64,000 nucleotides of DNA from Planctomycetota bacterium. GTDB taxonomy: Bacteria; Planctomycetota; SZUA-567. The stretch is from positions 17,443 through 81,442 of the forward strand of contig JAISJR010000017.1 in the NCBI GenBank assembly GCA_031261425.1. Direction: 5' to 3'. Numbering within the stretch: position 1 is the first letter of the stretch; every line of letters starts with the position of its first letter. This document shows positions 35,212 through 43,970 of this stretch, in pieces. Made by a program: the position numbers and the translations under genes. Under the pieces are notes generated by a model. The model saw only the letters and a list, made by a program, of their open reading frames with translations, was not told where the DNA came from and searched no databases.

Positions 35212-35901
35212 ATGTCAGACACCGCTCCGCAACTCCCGCATTTGCCGCTCGCCGTTTTAAGCCGCGAATTTTCGGCGGCGACGCGCCGGACGTTGGCGCA
35301 AAACGGCATCACCGATTACGACGCGGACACGGTCGCGCAATTGCGGCAAGCCGGTAATTTCGACGACGCGGTGTTGGCGCAAGCCGCCTTGTTGCCGCCG
35401 ATGCCGGCGCTGTATTGGGCGTGGCTGTGCGTGAACCGCTATTTGCGCAAAACGCTGACGCCGGCGGGACTCGCGGCGCAGGACGCGATGAAAGAGTGGT
35501 TAGCCGCTTGCGCCGAATGTGGAAAAGAGTGGCTGGCGACCGGCAATGTCGGCGACGCCGCCAAACTTAAAGTTGAACAAGCGGGCATTGCGGCGTGGCA
35601 GGCGGCGGAAGCCGACGGCGGCAATTCGGCGGCGGGGGTGTTGTGCCGCGGCGCGTATTGGTTCGGAGATAATGTGGTGCCGCCGGAGATGGAAGAGGTG
35701 AAAGACAAAATTCCGCCGGCGCCGGAACTGCCCTATTTTATGGCGGCGGCGGCGGCGCGGCTGTGCGTTGCCGCCGACCCGGAACAGTCCGCCGCGATTC
35801 TCGGCGACTGCTTGGATACGGCGCAAATCGTCCTCGCCGACCCGACCGTCGGCGCCATCATCCACCGCCTCGCCGAGCAAAAAATGCACCGGATTGGTTA
35901 G
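35212..35901 (+). CDS. unknown protein downstream of vgrG (possible adaptor or effector)
   Basis: 229 residues, ATG 35212 after AGGAAAA. I do not recognise it with confidence; the N-terminal LPLAVLSREFSAATRRTLAQNG and an alpha-helical, Ala/Trp-rich body resemble T6SS-linked uncharacterised helical proteins. It has several cysteines (Cys96, Cys99). Genes right after vgrG often code for effectors or the adaptors that load them (DUF4123, DUF1795, DUF2169 types), but none of those motifs is seen. No signal peptide and no catalytic signature. No obvious immunity gene follows. Confidence 0.7.
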   Translation: MSDTAPQLPHLPLAVLSREFSAATRRTLAQNGITDYDADTVAQLRQAGNFDDAVLAQAALLPPMPALYWAWLCVNRYLRKTLTPAGLAAQDAMKEWLAACAECGKEWLATGNVGDAAKLKVEQAGIAAWQAAEADGGNSAAGVLCRGAYWFGDNVVPPEMEEVKDKIPPAPELPYFMAAAAARLCVAADPEQSAAILGDCLDTAQIVLADPTVGAIIHRLAEQKMHRIG

Positions 35902-36221
35902 AATCGTTACCAAACCTAAACCGTAGTATCGCACGGAGGCGCGGAGAACACGTATTACCGATGTTACGCGCCGCTCTCAATAGCCCCACGCTTTAGCGTG
36001 GGGTCAATGTTGGATAACAAAAAGTCGTATTAAGCGCCCCCGCCATCATCAATCGGCATGAAATCCGCCGCGAAATCCCGCCGCAACGGTGGATATTTCG
36101 CCGTAAAACGCCGATATACTTCAATGAAAACCGGAAAACCGGCGTTGCGGGAACGCCCGCCGTTCGCCCGCCGATTATTTTTCCCCAACCGCCCTATGCC
36201 CGAGGTTGCGCCCTTTGCCCG
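35902..36221 (+). other. 320-base spacer before tssM
   Basis: I see no gene here. A hairpin AATAGCCCCACGCTTTAGCGTGGGG at about 35978-36003 resembles that at 45493-45521 and the element at 49957-50098. The segment CGCACGGAGGCGCG at 35932 recurs at 49913. Confidence 0.5.
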
Positions 36222-39200
36222 ATGTTGACCGTTATTCTAAAATTTTTGTTCGGCTGTTTAATTGTCGCGCTGATGCTTATCGGCGCGCTCGTGATTGTCT
36301 GCGCGCCGATGGCGATTGGGGACGCTTCGCCATGGTGGGGCGGCGGGGCGCTAATCGCCATTCTCGGCGGCGGAACGATATATTATTTGCTTGCCGCCGC
36401 GCGTCGCCGCCGCCGCGAAAATAAAACGGTGGAAGCGCCGCCCGTTGACGCCGATACACCACGCGACGAAAGCATCCGCATTTTATGGGACGACGCGCGG
36501 CGGGCGCTTCGCGCCAGTCACCTGCGCGGTAAAGGTAACGTCCTCTACGCGCAACCGTGGGGCGTAATGCTCGGCGCTTCCGGCGCCGGTAAAACCTGCG
36601 CCGTCGCCGGTTCGCGCCTCGCCACCGAACTCGGCATCGGTAAAAACGACGCCCGTTGCTCATTGCATTTTCTGCGCGATTTGGCGTTGATTGACCCGCA
36701 AGGCGAAAAATTTGTATCCGGCGGGGAAAACGCCGCCGCCAATTCCGGCAATGAGGACTTATCCTGCCTGCTGACGTTGCTTGCCTCGGCGCGGAGCCGC
36801 GAGCCGCTCAATTACATTATCCTGACCGTCGGCGCCGACAGTTTGCTTAACGAACACGCCGACGATTTACAGGAATACGGGCGGCAACTGTCCGCGCAAA
36901 TCGACGCGATTTACCGGCGTTTCGGGTGCCGGATTCCGTTGTATTTGTTAGTTACGAAATTGGATTTGGTTTACGGGATGCGCGAACTCGCGCGGGCGTT
37001 GCCGGACGATATTTTGACGCAGGCGATGGGCGCGGTTAATGCCGCGACGTTGGCGGCGGACGGTTTTGCCGAAGAGGCGTTCGCCGATTTGTCGCGACGG
37101 TTGCAGACGTTGCGCTTGCAATTGGCGTTTTCCGTCAAAGGCGACGCGGCGGCAATCAGCGCCGCGCCCGCCGGTTTCGCGCAATTGTTGCCCGGCTTGC
37201 GGGCGGTGTTGCGCGGGGCGTTCGCGCCGAATCCTTATCGTCAACCGCTGACGTTGCGCGGACTGTTTTTCGGCGCGGGACGCGCCGAAGGCGCGCCGGA
37301 GCCGCTGAAATTAACCGAACTGGGCTTACCGGCGCCGAAGCCGGAAACCGATTCCGATTGGGACAAAAACGCCGCCCGTCTGACGATGTTTTTGTCCGAC
37401 TTTTTCGGCAAAGTCCTGCCCGCCGACCGCGATTATTATCGCCCGTTGCCGGAGTTTGCCCGCTGGCGGGCGCTTCGCGCCAACCTCGGCGTTTTGACGA
37501 TTTTATGTCTCGCGTTCGCGGCGGCGCTCGGAATGACGGCGGCGTTTTTGCAACAATACGCAATGTTGAAAAAACACGGGCAAGACACGCTCGCCGTTCT
37601 GCCCGATTATCCGCCGGAGCAAATCCGGCAATTGCCGAGCGGCGCGGAAATGGCGGGCGTCTTGTATCACCTGAACGAATCGAGCCGCTATTGGCAAAAT
37701 TTATCGGCGGAAAATCGCGGCGCGTGGTGGACGCGCTGGTTCGGGATGAACGGCTTGTCGCGTTACGAGCGGCGCGCGGCGGCGGATTTCACCCGCCAAT
37801 TCCGGCAATATGTGATTAACGTGTTGGACTTGCGCATCACGCGCGACCAGCCGTTGAACCGCGCTGACGGCGCGGATTTTGCGCCGCGTTTCGGCGCGTT
37901 TTACGAGTATTTGGTGCGGCGGGTGAATTTGTCGCGGCAAGTGGCGGCGGGCAAAATCTCGGCGAACACGCTGGCGCGTTATCCGGCGCCGTCCGCCGGT
38001 ATTTGGCGCGCGGTCGGCGCCGCGTTGTCGCCCGATGCCGGCGAATTGTTTCACGATTTATACGCGCAGTATTATTTGGCGTGGCGCGACCGCGGGCTGG
38101 CGGCGGAAGAAACGCAGGCGCTTAGCCGCGAATTGGTCGGGCTGTTGCGGTCGGGCTGGCGCTCGCTCGATTGGCTGACGCCGTGGGTTAATCAGTTGGA
38201 AACGCTAACGGACGTGCGTCTCGGCGATTTTTGGCAGGGGGCGGGCGGCGACGCGGAAAATTATTTGCCGCGCGGCTACACGGCGGCGGGCAGTAAAGAG
38301 ATTGTCGCCTTCGTGCGGCAAATCGACGACGCGCTGTTCGCGGCGGAAATGGACGACGTGGAGCGCCGGACGTTGCGCGCCGATATGCGCGAGCGCGCCG
38401 AGCGCGCGTTTCGCGCCTATAAACAACAGGCGTATGCCGCGTGGTTGCGTTTCGCCGCGCAAATGCCGTCGGGGCGCGGCGACATCGCGACGGAAGAAGA
38501 AATGAAATATCTCGCCGGTTTGAGCGCGGCGCTGAACGGACCTTACGAACACTTTTTAGACCGCCTGCTGACGGACGTGTTGCAAATTTCCGGCAACGAC
38601 ATCGCGCAACTGCCGCAATGGATGCGTTTAGTCCTCGAATATCGTCAATACCGCGTCAATACGCTAACGGCAAAATTTATCGGCGCTTCGACTTCCTACG
38701 CGAACACGGCGCTCAATTACGCTTCGCAACTTAAAAGTTTGGTGCAACGGGTGCCGGCGCCGCTCGCCACGCCGCAAATGGCGGTCAATCCGTCCGCCGC
38801 GTTCGGCGCGTATTGCCAGGGGTTGTTGCGCTCAGGTCCGCCGCCGGGGAATTTGTCGCGGGAACTCGCTTACGCCAAAGTCGCGACGCTGTTCGGCGGC
38901 AAAGCGTTGCCGACGGCGACGCTCCCCAATCAAGCCGACGCGATGAATTCGCTCAAACAAGCCGTTGACCAATTCGCGGCGTTTGAGAAAGCGTTAAACC
39001 GGAGCAACGCGACGGCGGAAGAGCAAATAATTTGGCGGTGCGCGCGTGGGACCCTGGACTTGGTGGTTGCGTATAATTTGTATGAGGCGGCGCAAGTCGC
39101 GGCGAAATCGTGGAACGACGCGGTGCTGGCGGGCTTATCGGCGGTGCCGCCGCCGAACGTGCCGCAGGAATTATTTGACCGGAAAAACGGGCGGGTTTGG

Positions 39201-40343
39201 AAGTGGCTCAAAGAGGTCGGCGAAACATTTTTCGCGGGAAGCGCGGCGCAGAATTTTCAGCCGAAAACCGTGTCCGGCTACACCTTGCCGTTGAATTACG
39301 ACCTCTTGAGCGCGGCGTTGGTCAACGGCGCCAAAGGCGGTTGGAGTATGAAGCCGCAATATCATCTGAACGTTACGGCATTGCCGGTGGACGTGAACGA
39401 ACGCGCCGTAACTTTGCCGCTCGGCGTAACGTTGACGCTTTACGCGGCGGAAGGTCCGCAGACCTTGCGCAATCTTAATTATCCGGCGTCGCGCCAATTT
39501 ATCTGGAAACCGGCGGAAGACGGGCGCGTCGAATTGCGCTTGGAATTTCCGACTTTCGCGTTGATTAAAACCTACGACGGACCGTTCGGCTTCGCGCGTT
39601 TTTGCGGCGAATTTACCGACGGGACGCGGGTTTTCAAACCGGAAGAATTTCCCGAAGCGGCGGCGCAGTTGCGCGAAATGTGCGTCAATTATTTGCGCGT
39701 CTCGTATAAGTTTGAACCGGCGCAGTTGGAGGCGATTGTGCGCCTGAACAATTTGGTCGAAGTCAACGCCCCCGGACAAATCGCGCCGAATTTCGACGAA
39801 TGGCAAAACGAATTTCGCGCCGCCAATTCGCCGGCGGACGCGGCGGCGAAAAAGGACGCGCCGTTGCCGGCAATCAAAGAGCCGGTAGTCGCGGTCGCGG
39901 CGAAAAAAAATGAAGACCTCTCGCCGCTCGACGAAGCAATCTCGCCGCTCGCGGCGGGCGATGTCGAATTTATCAACGCGGTCGAATGGCGCGAACGCGG
40001 CAACGCGGGCGGCAAACCGCGCAACGGCACGCCCCACAACGGCACGCCGCGCGATTGGCTACCCGACGCCGAAGAGTGGCTGATGCCGCCCTACGATACG
40101 GCGGTTAGCGTCGAGGTGATAAAAAACGAATTGCCCTTCAAAGACGAATTTCAATTTACCGGGACGCCGCGCGGCGAGGCGCGTAGCGGTGAACGCGACA
40201 GTGAACGCGGCGCGGTGAATGTTGACATTCGTGAAAGCCGCGGCGAGCCGCCGTCAGCCGCCGAGCGGTTAAAAAATAAAGACGATTCCCGCCCGACCTC
40301 TTCGGCGCTGTGGTATTCGGCGACGGTGTTAAACGGGCGGTGA
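36222..40343 (+). CDS. tssM: T6SS membrane-complex protein TssM (IcmF)
   Basis: 1373 residues, ATG 36222 with no clear ribosome site. Two N-terminal transmembrane segments (about 7-29 and 38-60) are followed by an NTPase-like domain with Walker A GASGAGKT (117-125) and, later, a third transmembrane segment (about 421-446, LGVLTILCLAFAAALGM). The large periplasmic part follows. The last ~170 residues are charged and Pro-rich and look disordered, longer than usual. TssM spans the inner membrane and periplasm and binds TssJ and TssL. It is the only transmembrane scaffold in the locus with a full Walker motif. Confidence 0.95.
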   Translation: MLTVILKFLFGCLIVALMLIGALVIVCAPMAIGDASPWWGGGALIAILGGGTIYYLLAAARRRRRENKTVEAPPVDADTPRDESIRILWDDARRALRASHLRGKGNVLYAQPWGVMLGASGAGKTCAVAGSRLATELGIGKNDARCSLHFLRDLALIDPQGEKFVSGGENAAANSGNEDLSCLLTLLASARSREPLNYIILTVGADSLLNEHADDLQEYGRQLSAQIDAIYRRFGCRIPLYLLVTKLDLVYGMRELARALPDDILTQAMGAVNAATLAADGFAEEAFADLSRRLQTLRLQLAFSVKGDAAAISAAPAGFAQLLPGLRAVLRGAFAPNPYRQPLTLRGLFFGAGRAEGAPEPLKLTELGLPAPKPETDSDWDKNAARLTMFLSDFFGKVLPADRDYYRPLPEFARWRALRANLGVLTILCLAFAAALGMTAAFLQQYAMLKKHGQDTLAVLPDYPPEQIRQLPSGAEMAGVLYHLNESSRYWQNLSAENRGAWWTRWFGMNGLSRYERRAAADFTRQFRQYVINVLDLRITRDQPLNRADGADFAPRFGAFYEYLVRRVNLSRQVAAGKISANTLARYPAPSAGIWRAVGAALSPDAGELFHDLYAQYYLAWRDRGLAAEETQALSRELVGLLRSGWRSLDWLTPWVNQLETLTDVRLGDFWQGAGGDAENYLPRGYTAAGSKEIVAFVRQIDDALFAAEMDDVERRTLRADMRERAERAFRAYKQQAYAAWLRFAAQMPSGRGDIATEEEMKYLAGLSAALNGPYEHFLDRLLTDVLQISGNDIAQLPQWMRLVLEYRQYRVNTLTAKFIGASTSYANTALNYASQLKSLVQRVPAPLATPQMAVNPSAAFGAYCQGLLRSGPPPGNLSRELAYAKVATLFGGKALPTATLPNQADAMNSLKQAVDQFAAFEKALNRSNATAEEQIIWRCARGTLDLVVAYNLYEAAQVAAKSWNDAVLAGLSAVPPPNVPQELFDRKNGRVWKWLKEVGETFFAGSAAQNFQPKTVSGYTLPLNYDLLSAALVNGAKGGWSMKPQYHLNVTALPVDVNERAVTLPLGVTLTLYAAEGPQTLRNLNYPASRQFIWKPAEDGRVELRLEFPTFALIKTYDGPFGFARFCGEFTDGTRVFKPEEFPEAAAQLREMCVNYLRVSYKFEPAQLEAIVRLNNLVEVNAPGQIAPNFDEWQNEFRAANSPADAAAKKDAPLPAIKEPVVAVAAKKNEDLSPLDEAISPLAAGDVEFINAVEWRERGNAGGKPRNGTPHNGTPRDWLPDAEEWLMPPYDTAVSVEVIKNELPFKDEFQFTGTPRGEARSGERDSERGAVNVDIRESRGEPPSAAERLKNKDDSRPTSSALWYSATVLNGR

Positions 40344-40513
40344 GAAAGCAATTAACCATTAAAATTTACGCCGGTCGCCGCTTCATTTAAGACGGTATCG
40401 AGAGTGTCTATTAGGGTTGTTCCTTTTTTATTCCATTATTGGGAATAACGTCATTGCGGCGGTGTTTTCATTGCGATATTTTATACGCAAAAAAAAATGC
40501 GCGGCAGAACGAA

Positions 40514-41176
40514 TTAACGAGAAGCGCCCTTGTCGCGTCGGCGCGGAGAAATGTCCGGTGATTTTTGGATGGATACGCTGTTTTGCTGTTCCTGCAATTT
40601 CGCCAGCCAAGCACGCTGTTCGATTTTATGTTGGCGGAGAAGCGCGTCGCATAAATCGATATTGACTTTGGCTTCCTCAATTAAAGCCGGTGCAAGCGTC
40701 CTTCCCAGTTGAGAGTTATTATGGCGAGCGCGTTCTGCCGACACGAATTTATGCACGGCGTCAATGGGTGCGCCGGTGGGCGTGTGGGGCGTGCGTTGGC
40801 TGTCTTGATAACTCGCTTCGTAAATTGCGAAAGAAGCGAGGTCGCGCATATTCGCTTTGCGAGATTTCATCGCTTGGGCGCATTGCTTAACGGAGTTTTG
40901 CAAACTACTGTTGAGCAAAGAATCGTCCGGACGCGCGAGCAATTCTATTCTGGCAAACGTCGAGCTCACCGCCAACATCAAGTCGGCGTTCTTGGTGGGG
41001 ATGACTTCTTGGCGGATAAAATCGGCTATCTCAACGGCTAATTTCTCATAACGGGCAAGCGCCATTCCACGTTTGTGAGCGGAATTAGTCGGTTGTATCG
41101 CCGAGAATTCTGCTTGTTGCAACTTCTTTAAGCGTTCCGCTTCGGCGATTATCGCCTTACTTGTATGCAGGTTCAT
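40514..41176 (-). CDS. unknown helical protein, 220 residues
   Basis: ATG at 41176. A helix-rich, mostly charged protein without signal peptide or membrane segment (starts MNLHTSKAIIAEAERLKKLQQAEF). Its codons are less GC-rich than those of neighbouring tss genes. It overlaps the upstream gene on this strand by 20 bases, so they form an operon running against the T6SS genes. Function is not recognised. A T6SS effector or immunity protein is one idea, because it was inserted in the locus. Confidence 0.65.
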   Translation of the reverse strand: MNLHTSKAIIAEAERLKKLQQAEFSAIQPTNSAHKRGMALARYEKLAVEIADFIRQEVIPTKNADLMLAVSSTFARIELLARPDDSLLNSSLQNSVKQCAQAMKSRKANMRDLASFAIYEASYQDSQRTPHTPTGAPIDAVHKFVSAERARHNNSQLGRTLAPALIEEAKVNIDLCDALLRQHKIEQRAWLAKLQEQQNSVSIQKSPDISPRRRDKGASR

Positions 41177-41543
41177 CGCCCCATCCCTTTCCCAAAAGTT
41201 TATCTAACAAAGTGTCACCGGTAAATTGTTCGAGCCAACCCTCACCGAATCGTTCGTCGGCGAGCGTCAGGTCAGCGCCGGTCGCGAGCAATGCGTCTTT
41301 GCCGTGATTTTCCGCATAAACATAAGCGCACGCCGCCGGCATCGGTATCGGGGCGGTAATTCTGTCGATTTCTTCTCCGCTCGCGCCGCGACGATAAGCG
41401 GCAAGCGCGGCGTCTTGGCATTTGTTGAAGAAGTCCATACGGATTACACCGATTTTACTGCGCGGATAAACGACCGGATTGTCGTCTTCGTCATCGTCGA
41501 ACGTTGCCGGAAGTTCTCGCGGCGCGGTTAAAGTGGCAGGCAT
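41157..41543 (-). CDS. unknown protein, 128 residues
   Basis: ATG 41543 preceded by AAGGAGAAAA, a good ribosome site; the longer frame from 41573 lacks one. The protein starts with an acidic Pro/Asp-rich tail (TFDDDEDDNPVVYPRSKIGV) and has a soluble globular look. It is followed by the 220-residue protein with an overlap of 20 bases. No family is recognised. Confidence 0.65.
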   Translation of the reverse strand: MPATLTAPRELPATFDDDEDDNPVVYPRSKIGVIRMDFFNKCQDAALAAYRRGASGEEIDRITAPIPMPAACAYVYAENHGKDALLATGADLTLADERFGEGWLEQFTGDTLLDKLLGKGWGDEPAYK

Positions 41544-41626
41544 TGCTTTTCTCCTTATTCTAAAAGTGGTCAAAAAATTAAGACGGTATTTTACCCGTAA
41601 CGCCGTGCCAATTCAATTTTATTCGT

Positions 41627-41845
41627 TTATTCCGTCGCGGGAAACAGCGTTATTTCTTGCAACAGCGCCGCGCGTTTGCGGTCTAACCGCGCCAAGCCGG
41701 TGGCGGCGATTTGCCGGTGGCGGGGTTCGATAAGATGTTTCGCCGCCCAACGTTTAATCGTCGAGCTGTCGGCGTCCGTGCCGCGCTTATACGCTTTTTC
41801 GACTAACACGCCGAAAATGAAAATCTCGCCGTCGCGCTCTTTCAC
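41627..41845 (-). CDS. possible short coding sequence or gene remnant
   Basis: 72 residues starting with GTG at 41845 and ending at 41627. Charged protein with IFIFGVLVEKAYKRGTDADSSTIKRWAAKHL. It has no good ribosome site and lies on the strand opposite to the tss genes. It may be a remnant of a longer gene. Low confidence. Confidence 0.35.
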   Translation of the reverse strand: MKERDGEIFIFGVLVEKAYKRGTDADSSTIKRWAAKHLIEPRHRQIAATGLARLDRKRAALLQEITLFPATE

Positions 41846-41969
41846 CGTCTAAAAATTCGCGAAGCGCGATTTGATAATTACTCCGCCATTCATAACATTT
41901 GGGGTTGTCGCGTAACTTTTATTTCTCATCGGTCGGCTTTCCGACCGCCTCAACGGGACAAAACTTAAA

Positions 41970-43025
41970 ATGCCAGAATTGGACTTTTCCGCGTTTGGCG
42001 CGCCGCTTGTCGGCGACAAGCCGGCGGGCGAGAATTTGGAGTATGACCCGAAATTTCTCGAAGTCGCCGCCATCGCCGCCGGCAAGCCCCAGCAAGTTAT
42101 GGGCGACGCCGTCATCGACGGCGAACCGCCGGACTGGCGCGCCCTGCGCGACGCCTGTCTCGCTCTCGCCCCCCGCACCCGCGACTTGCGCCTCGCCGTT
42201 TATCTCGCCCTCGCCGAATTGCAAATCGACGGACTTGCCGGTTACGCCGCCGGTTTAGCCGTCGTCGGCGATTACGTCGATAATCTCTGGGACCACTTTT
42301 ACCCGACGCCCGACCCCGACGACCCGACGGATTTAGTCGAACGGCTCAACACGTTCGCCTCGCTCTCGGCGGCGCCCGGCGCGTTTGACGATTCGCTGAA
42401 TTTTGCCGGCAATTTGCGCGACGCCGTGCTGTTGCAAAGCCGCGCGGTCGGCAAAGTTACCTTGCGCGATTTACTGGTGGTCGCCGGCGAAATTCCGCCG
42501 TCCGCCGCCGGCGCGCCCGACGAAACGTTGATTAACGCCGTGTTTATGGACGTCGGCGCCGACGCGGTCGCGACGTTGCGGGACACGCTGTTTCGCGCGC
42601 GCGACACGTTCGACCATATCGGCAAAATCCTCGCGGACAAAGCGGGCAACAACCCGACGCCGGATTTGTCCGTGGTCGCCAATTTGCTGAAAAAGACCGC
42701 GCAACAAGTTGACCGGCGCTGGCGGGAAATGACCGGCGCGGACGCGGAAGTTGACGCTGAAGCCGTCGAAGTCGGCGGCGACGAAGGGGGCGGCGCATCG
42801 GGGAAAATTCGCAATCGCGGCGACGTGGCGCGAACGCTGAAAAAAATGATTGCCTATTACGACGGTTGCGAGCCCGGCAGTCCGGTGCCGTTTTTATTGA
42901 AACGGGCGCTGAAAATGGTCGATATGAATTTCGTGGCGTTGATGAGCGAACTCTCGCCGGACAGCATCGAGCGGTTAAGCGTGGTGATGGGCAAGGAAAT
43001 TTTGCCGGCGGAAACGAACGGCTGA
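41970..43025 (+). CDS. tssA: T6SS protein TssA (ImpA domain)
   Basis: 351 residues. The N-terminal ImpA_N domain is plain (GAPLVGDKPAGENLEYDPKF, then DWRALRDACLALAPRTRDLRLAVYLALAELQIDGL and VVGDYVDNLWDHFYPTPDPDD). The C-terminus is a short helical part ending at 43025, so it is of the shorter TssA class. TssA coordinates tube and sheath assembly at baseplate and distal end. A tandem duplication covers its last codons. Start ATG 41970 lacks a good ribosome site. Confidence 0.94.
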   Translation: MPELDFSAFGAPLVGDKPAGENLEYDPKFLEVAAIAAGKPQQVMGDAVIDGEPPDWRALRDACLALAPRTRDLRLAVYLALAELQIDGLAGYAAGLAVVGDYVDNLWDHFYPTPDPDDPTDLVERLNTFASLSAAPGAFDDSLNFAGNLRDAVLLQSRAVGKVTLRDLLVVAGEIPPSAAGAPDETLINAVFMDVGADAVATLRDTLFRARDTFDHIGKILADKAGNNPTPDLSVVANLLKKTAQQVDRRWREMTGADAEVDAEAVEVGGDEGGGASGKIRNRGDVARTLKKMIAYYDGCEPGSPVPFLLKRALKMVDMNFVALMSELSPDSIERLSVVMGKEILPAETNG

Positions 43026-43132
43026 AAAAGAATTAAAAATTACAAATTAAAAATTAAAAATTAAGGAAATTTTGCCGGCGGAAACGAACGGCTGAAAAAG
43101 AATTAAAAATTACAAATTAAAAATTAAAAATT
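42993..43132. repeat. perfect 70-base tandem duplication spanning the tssA stop
   Basis: The 70-base unit from AAGGAAATTTTGCCGGCGGA through the last tssA codons, stop, and ATTAAAA heptamers (42993-43062) is followed at once by an identical copy (43063-43132). The second copy is non-coding because tssA has already stopped. Confidence 0.9.
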
Positions 43133-43216
43133 GCGGAGTGGACTTAAAAATTACGCTTCGCGAATTTGATAATCAAACTCCACAATTTTTAATTTTTAAT
43201 TTTTAATTTGTAATTA
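43031..43216. repeat. ATTAAAA/TTTTTAAT heptamer hairpin with duplicated left arm
   Basis: Two left arms of ATTAAAA/ACAAATT heptamers, one from each 70-base copy, then GCGGAGTGG, a centre TTACGCTTCGCGAAT, AATCAAACTCCAC and TTTTTAATT heptamers. Between tssA and tssB. Confidence 0.85.
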
Positions 43217-43268
43217 GATTATCAAACTACTCTATCATAAACAACCATACCAAAACGGAGGAAAACCA

Positions 43269-43793
43269 ATGGGCGACAGCGGACAAAAATTCGTCGGGCG
43301 CAATCGGGCGCCGCGGGTGCAAATCGAATACGACGTGGAACTCTACGGCTCGGAAAAGAAAGTTAATTTGCCGTTCATTACCGGCGTGCTGGCGGACTTG
43401 TCCGGCAAACCCGCCGAGGCGTTGCCGAACGTCGAAGACCGGAAATTTCTCGACATCGACGTGGACAATTTCGACGACCGGCTTAAAGCCGTCAAGCCGC
43501 GCGTGGCGTTCACGGTGGAAAACACGGTTACCGGCGAGGGCAATCTGCCGGTGGAGATGACGTTTGCGAGTATGGACGATTTTTCGCCGGCGAAAGTTAT
43601 CCAAAAAACCGAAGGATTGCGGCAACTTTTAGACGCCCGCACGCAACTCGCCAATTTGCTGTCGTATATGGACGGCAAAGCCGGCGCCGAAGAATTGATT
43701 AAAAAAGTCCTGCAAGACCCGACGCTTCTGCAAACATTGGCTTCGGCGGCGAAAAAAGAAGACGCGGGCGGCGACGCGACGGCGGCGCAGTAA
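43269..43793 (+). CDS. tssB: T6SS sheath protein TssB (VipA)
   Basis: 174 residues, ATG 43269 with ACGGAGGAAAA. Contains the VipA hallmark RNRAPRVQIEYDVELYGSEKKVNLPFITGVLADLSG. The interaction segment with TssC lies in the C-terminal helices (LLDARTQLANLLSYMDGKAGAEEL). Polymerises with TssC to the contractile sheath. Confidence 0.97.
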   Translation: MGDSGQKFVGRNRAPRVQIEYDVELYGSEKKVNLPFITGVLADLSGKPAEALPNVEDRKFLDIDVDNFDDRLKAVKPRVAFTVENTVTGEGNLPVEMTFASMDDFSPAKVIQKTEGLRQLLDARTQLANLLSYMDGKAGAEELIKKVLQDPTLLQTLASAAKKEDAGGDATAAQ

Positions 43794-43797
43794 GAGC

Positions 43798-43912
43798 AAT
43801 TAAAAATTAAGAATTAAAAATTAAAAATAGTGGAGTTTGATTATCAAATTCGCTTCGCGTATTTTTTTAATCCATTCCGCCATTTTTAATTTTTAATTTG
43901 TAATTTTTAATT
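43798..43912. repeat. ATTAAAA/TTTTTAAT heptamer hairpin
   Basis: ATTAAAA/ATTAAGA heptamers, AGTGGAGTTTGATTATCAAATTCGCTTCGCG and TTTTTAATT heptamers, between tssB and tssC. Confidence 0.85.
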
Positions 43913-43970
43913 TCCATTACCTCAACCATTGACGATAACCCCGATTAACTAAACCACAGGAGATAAAACT

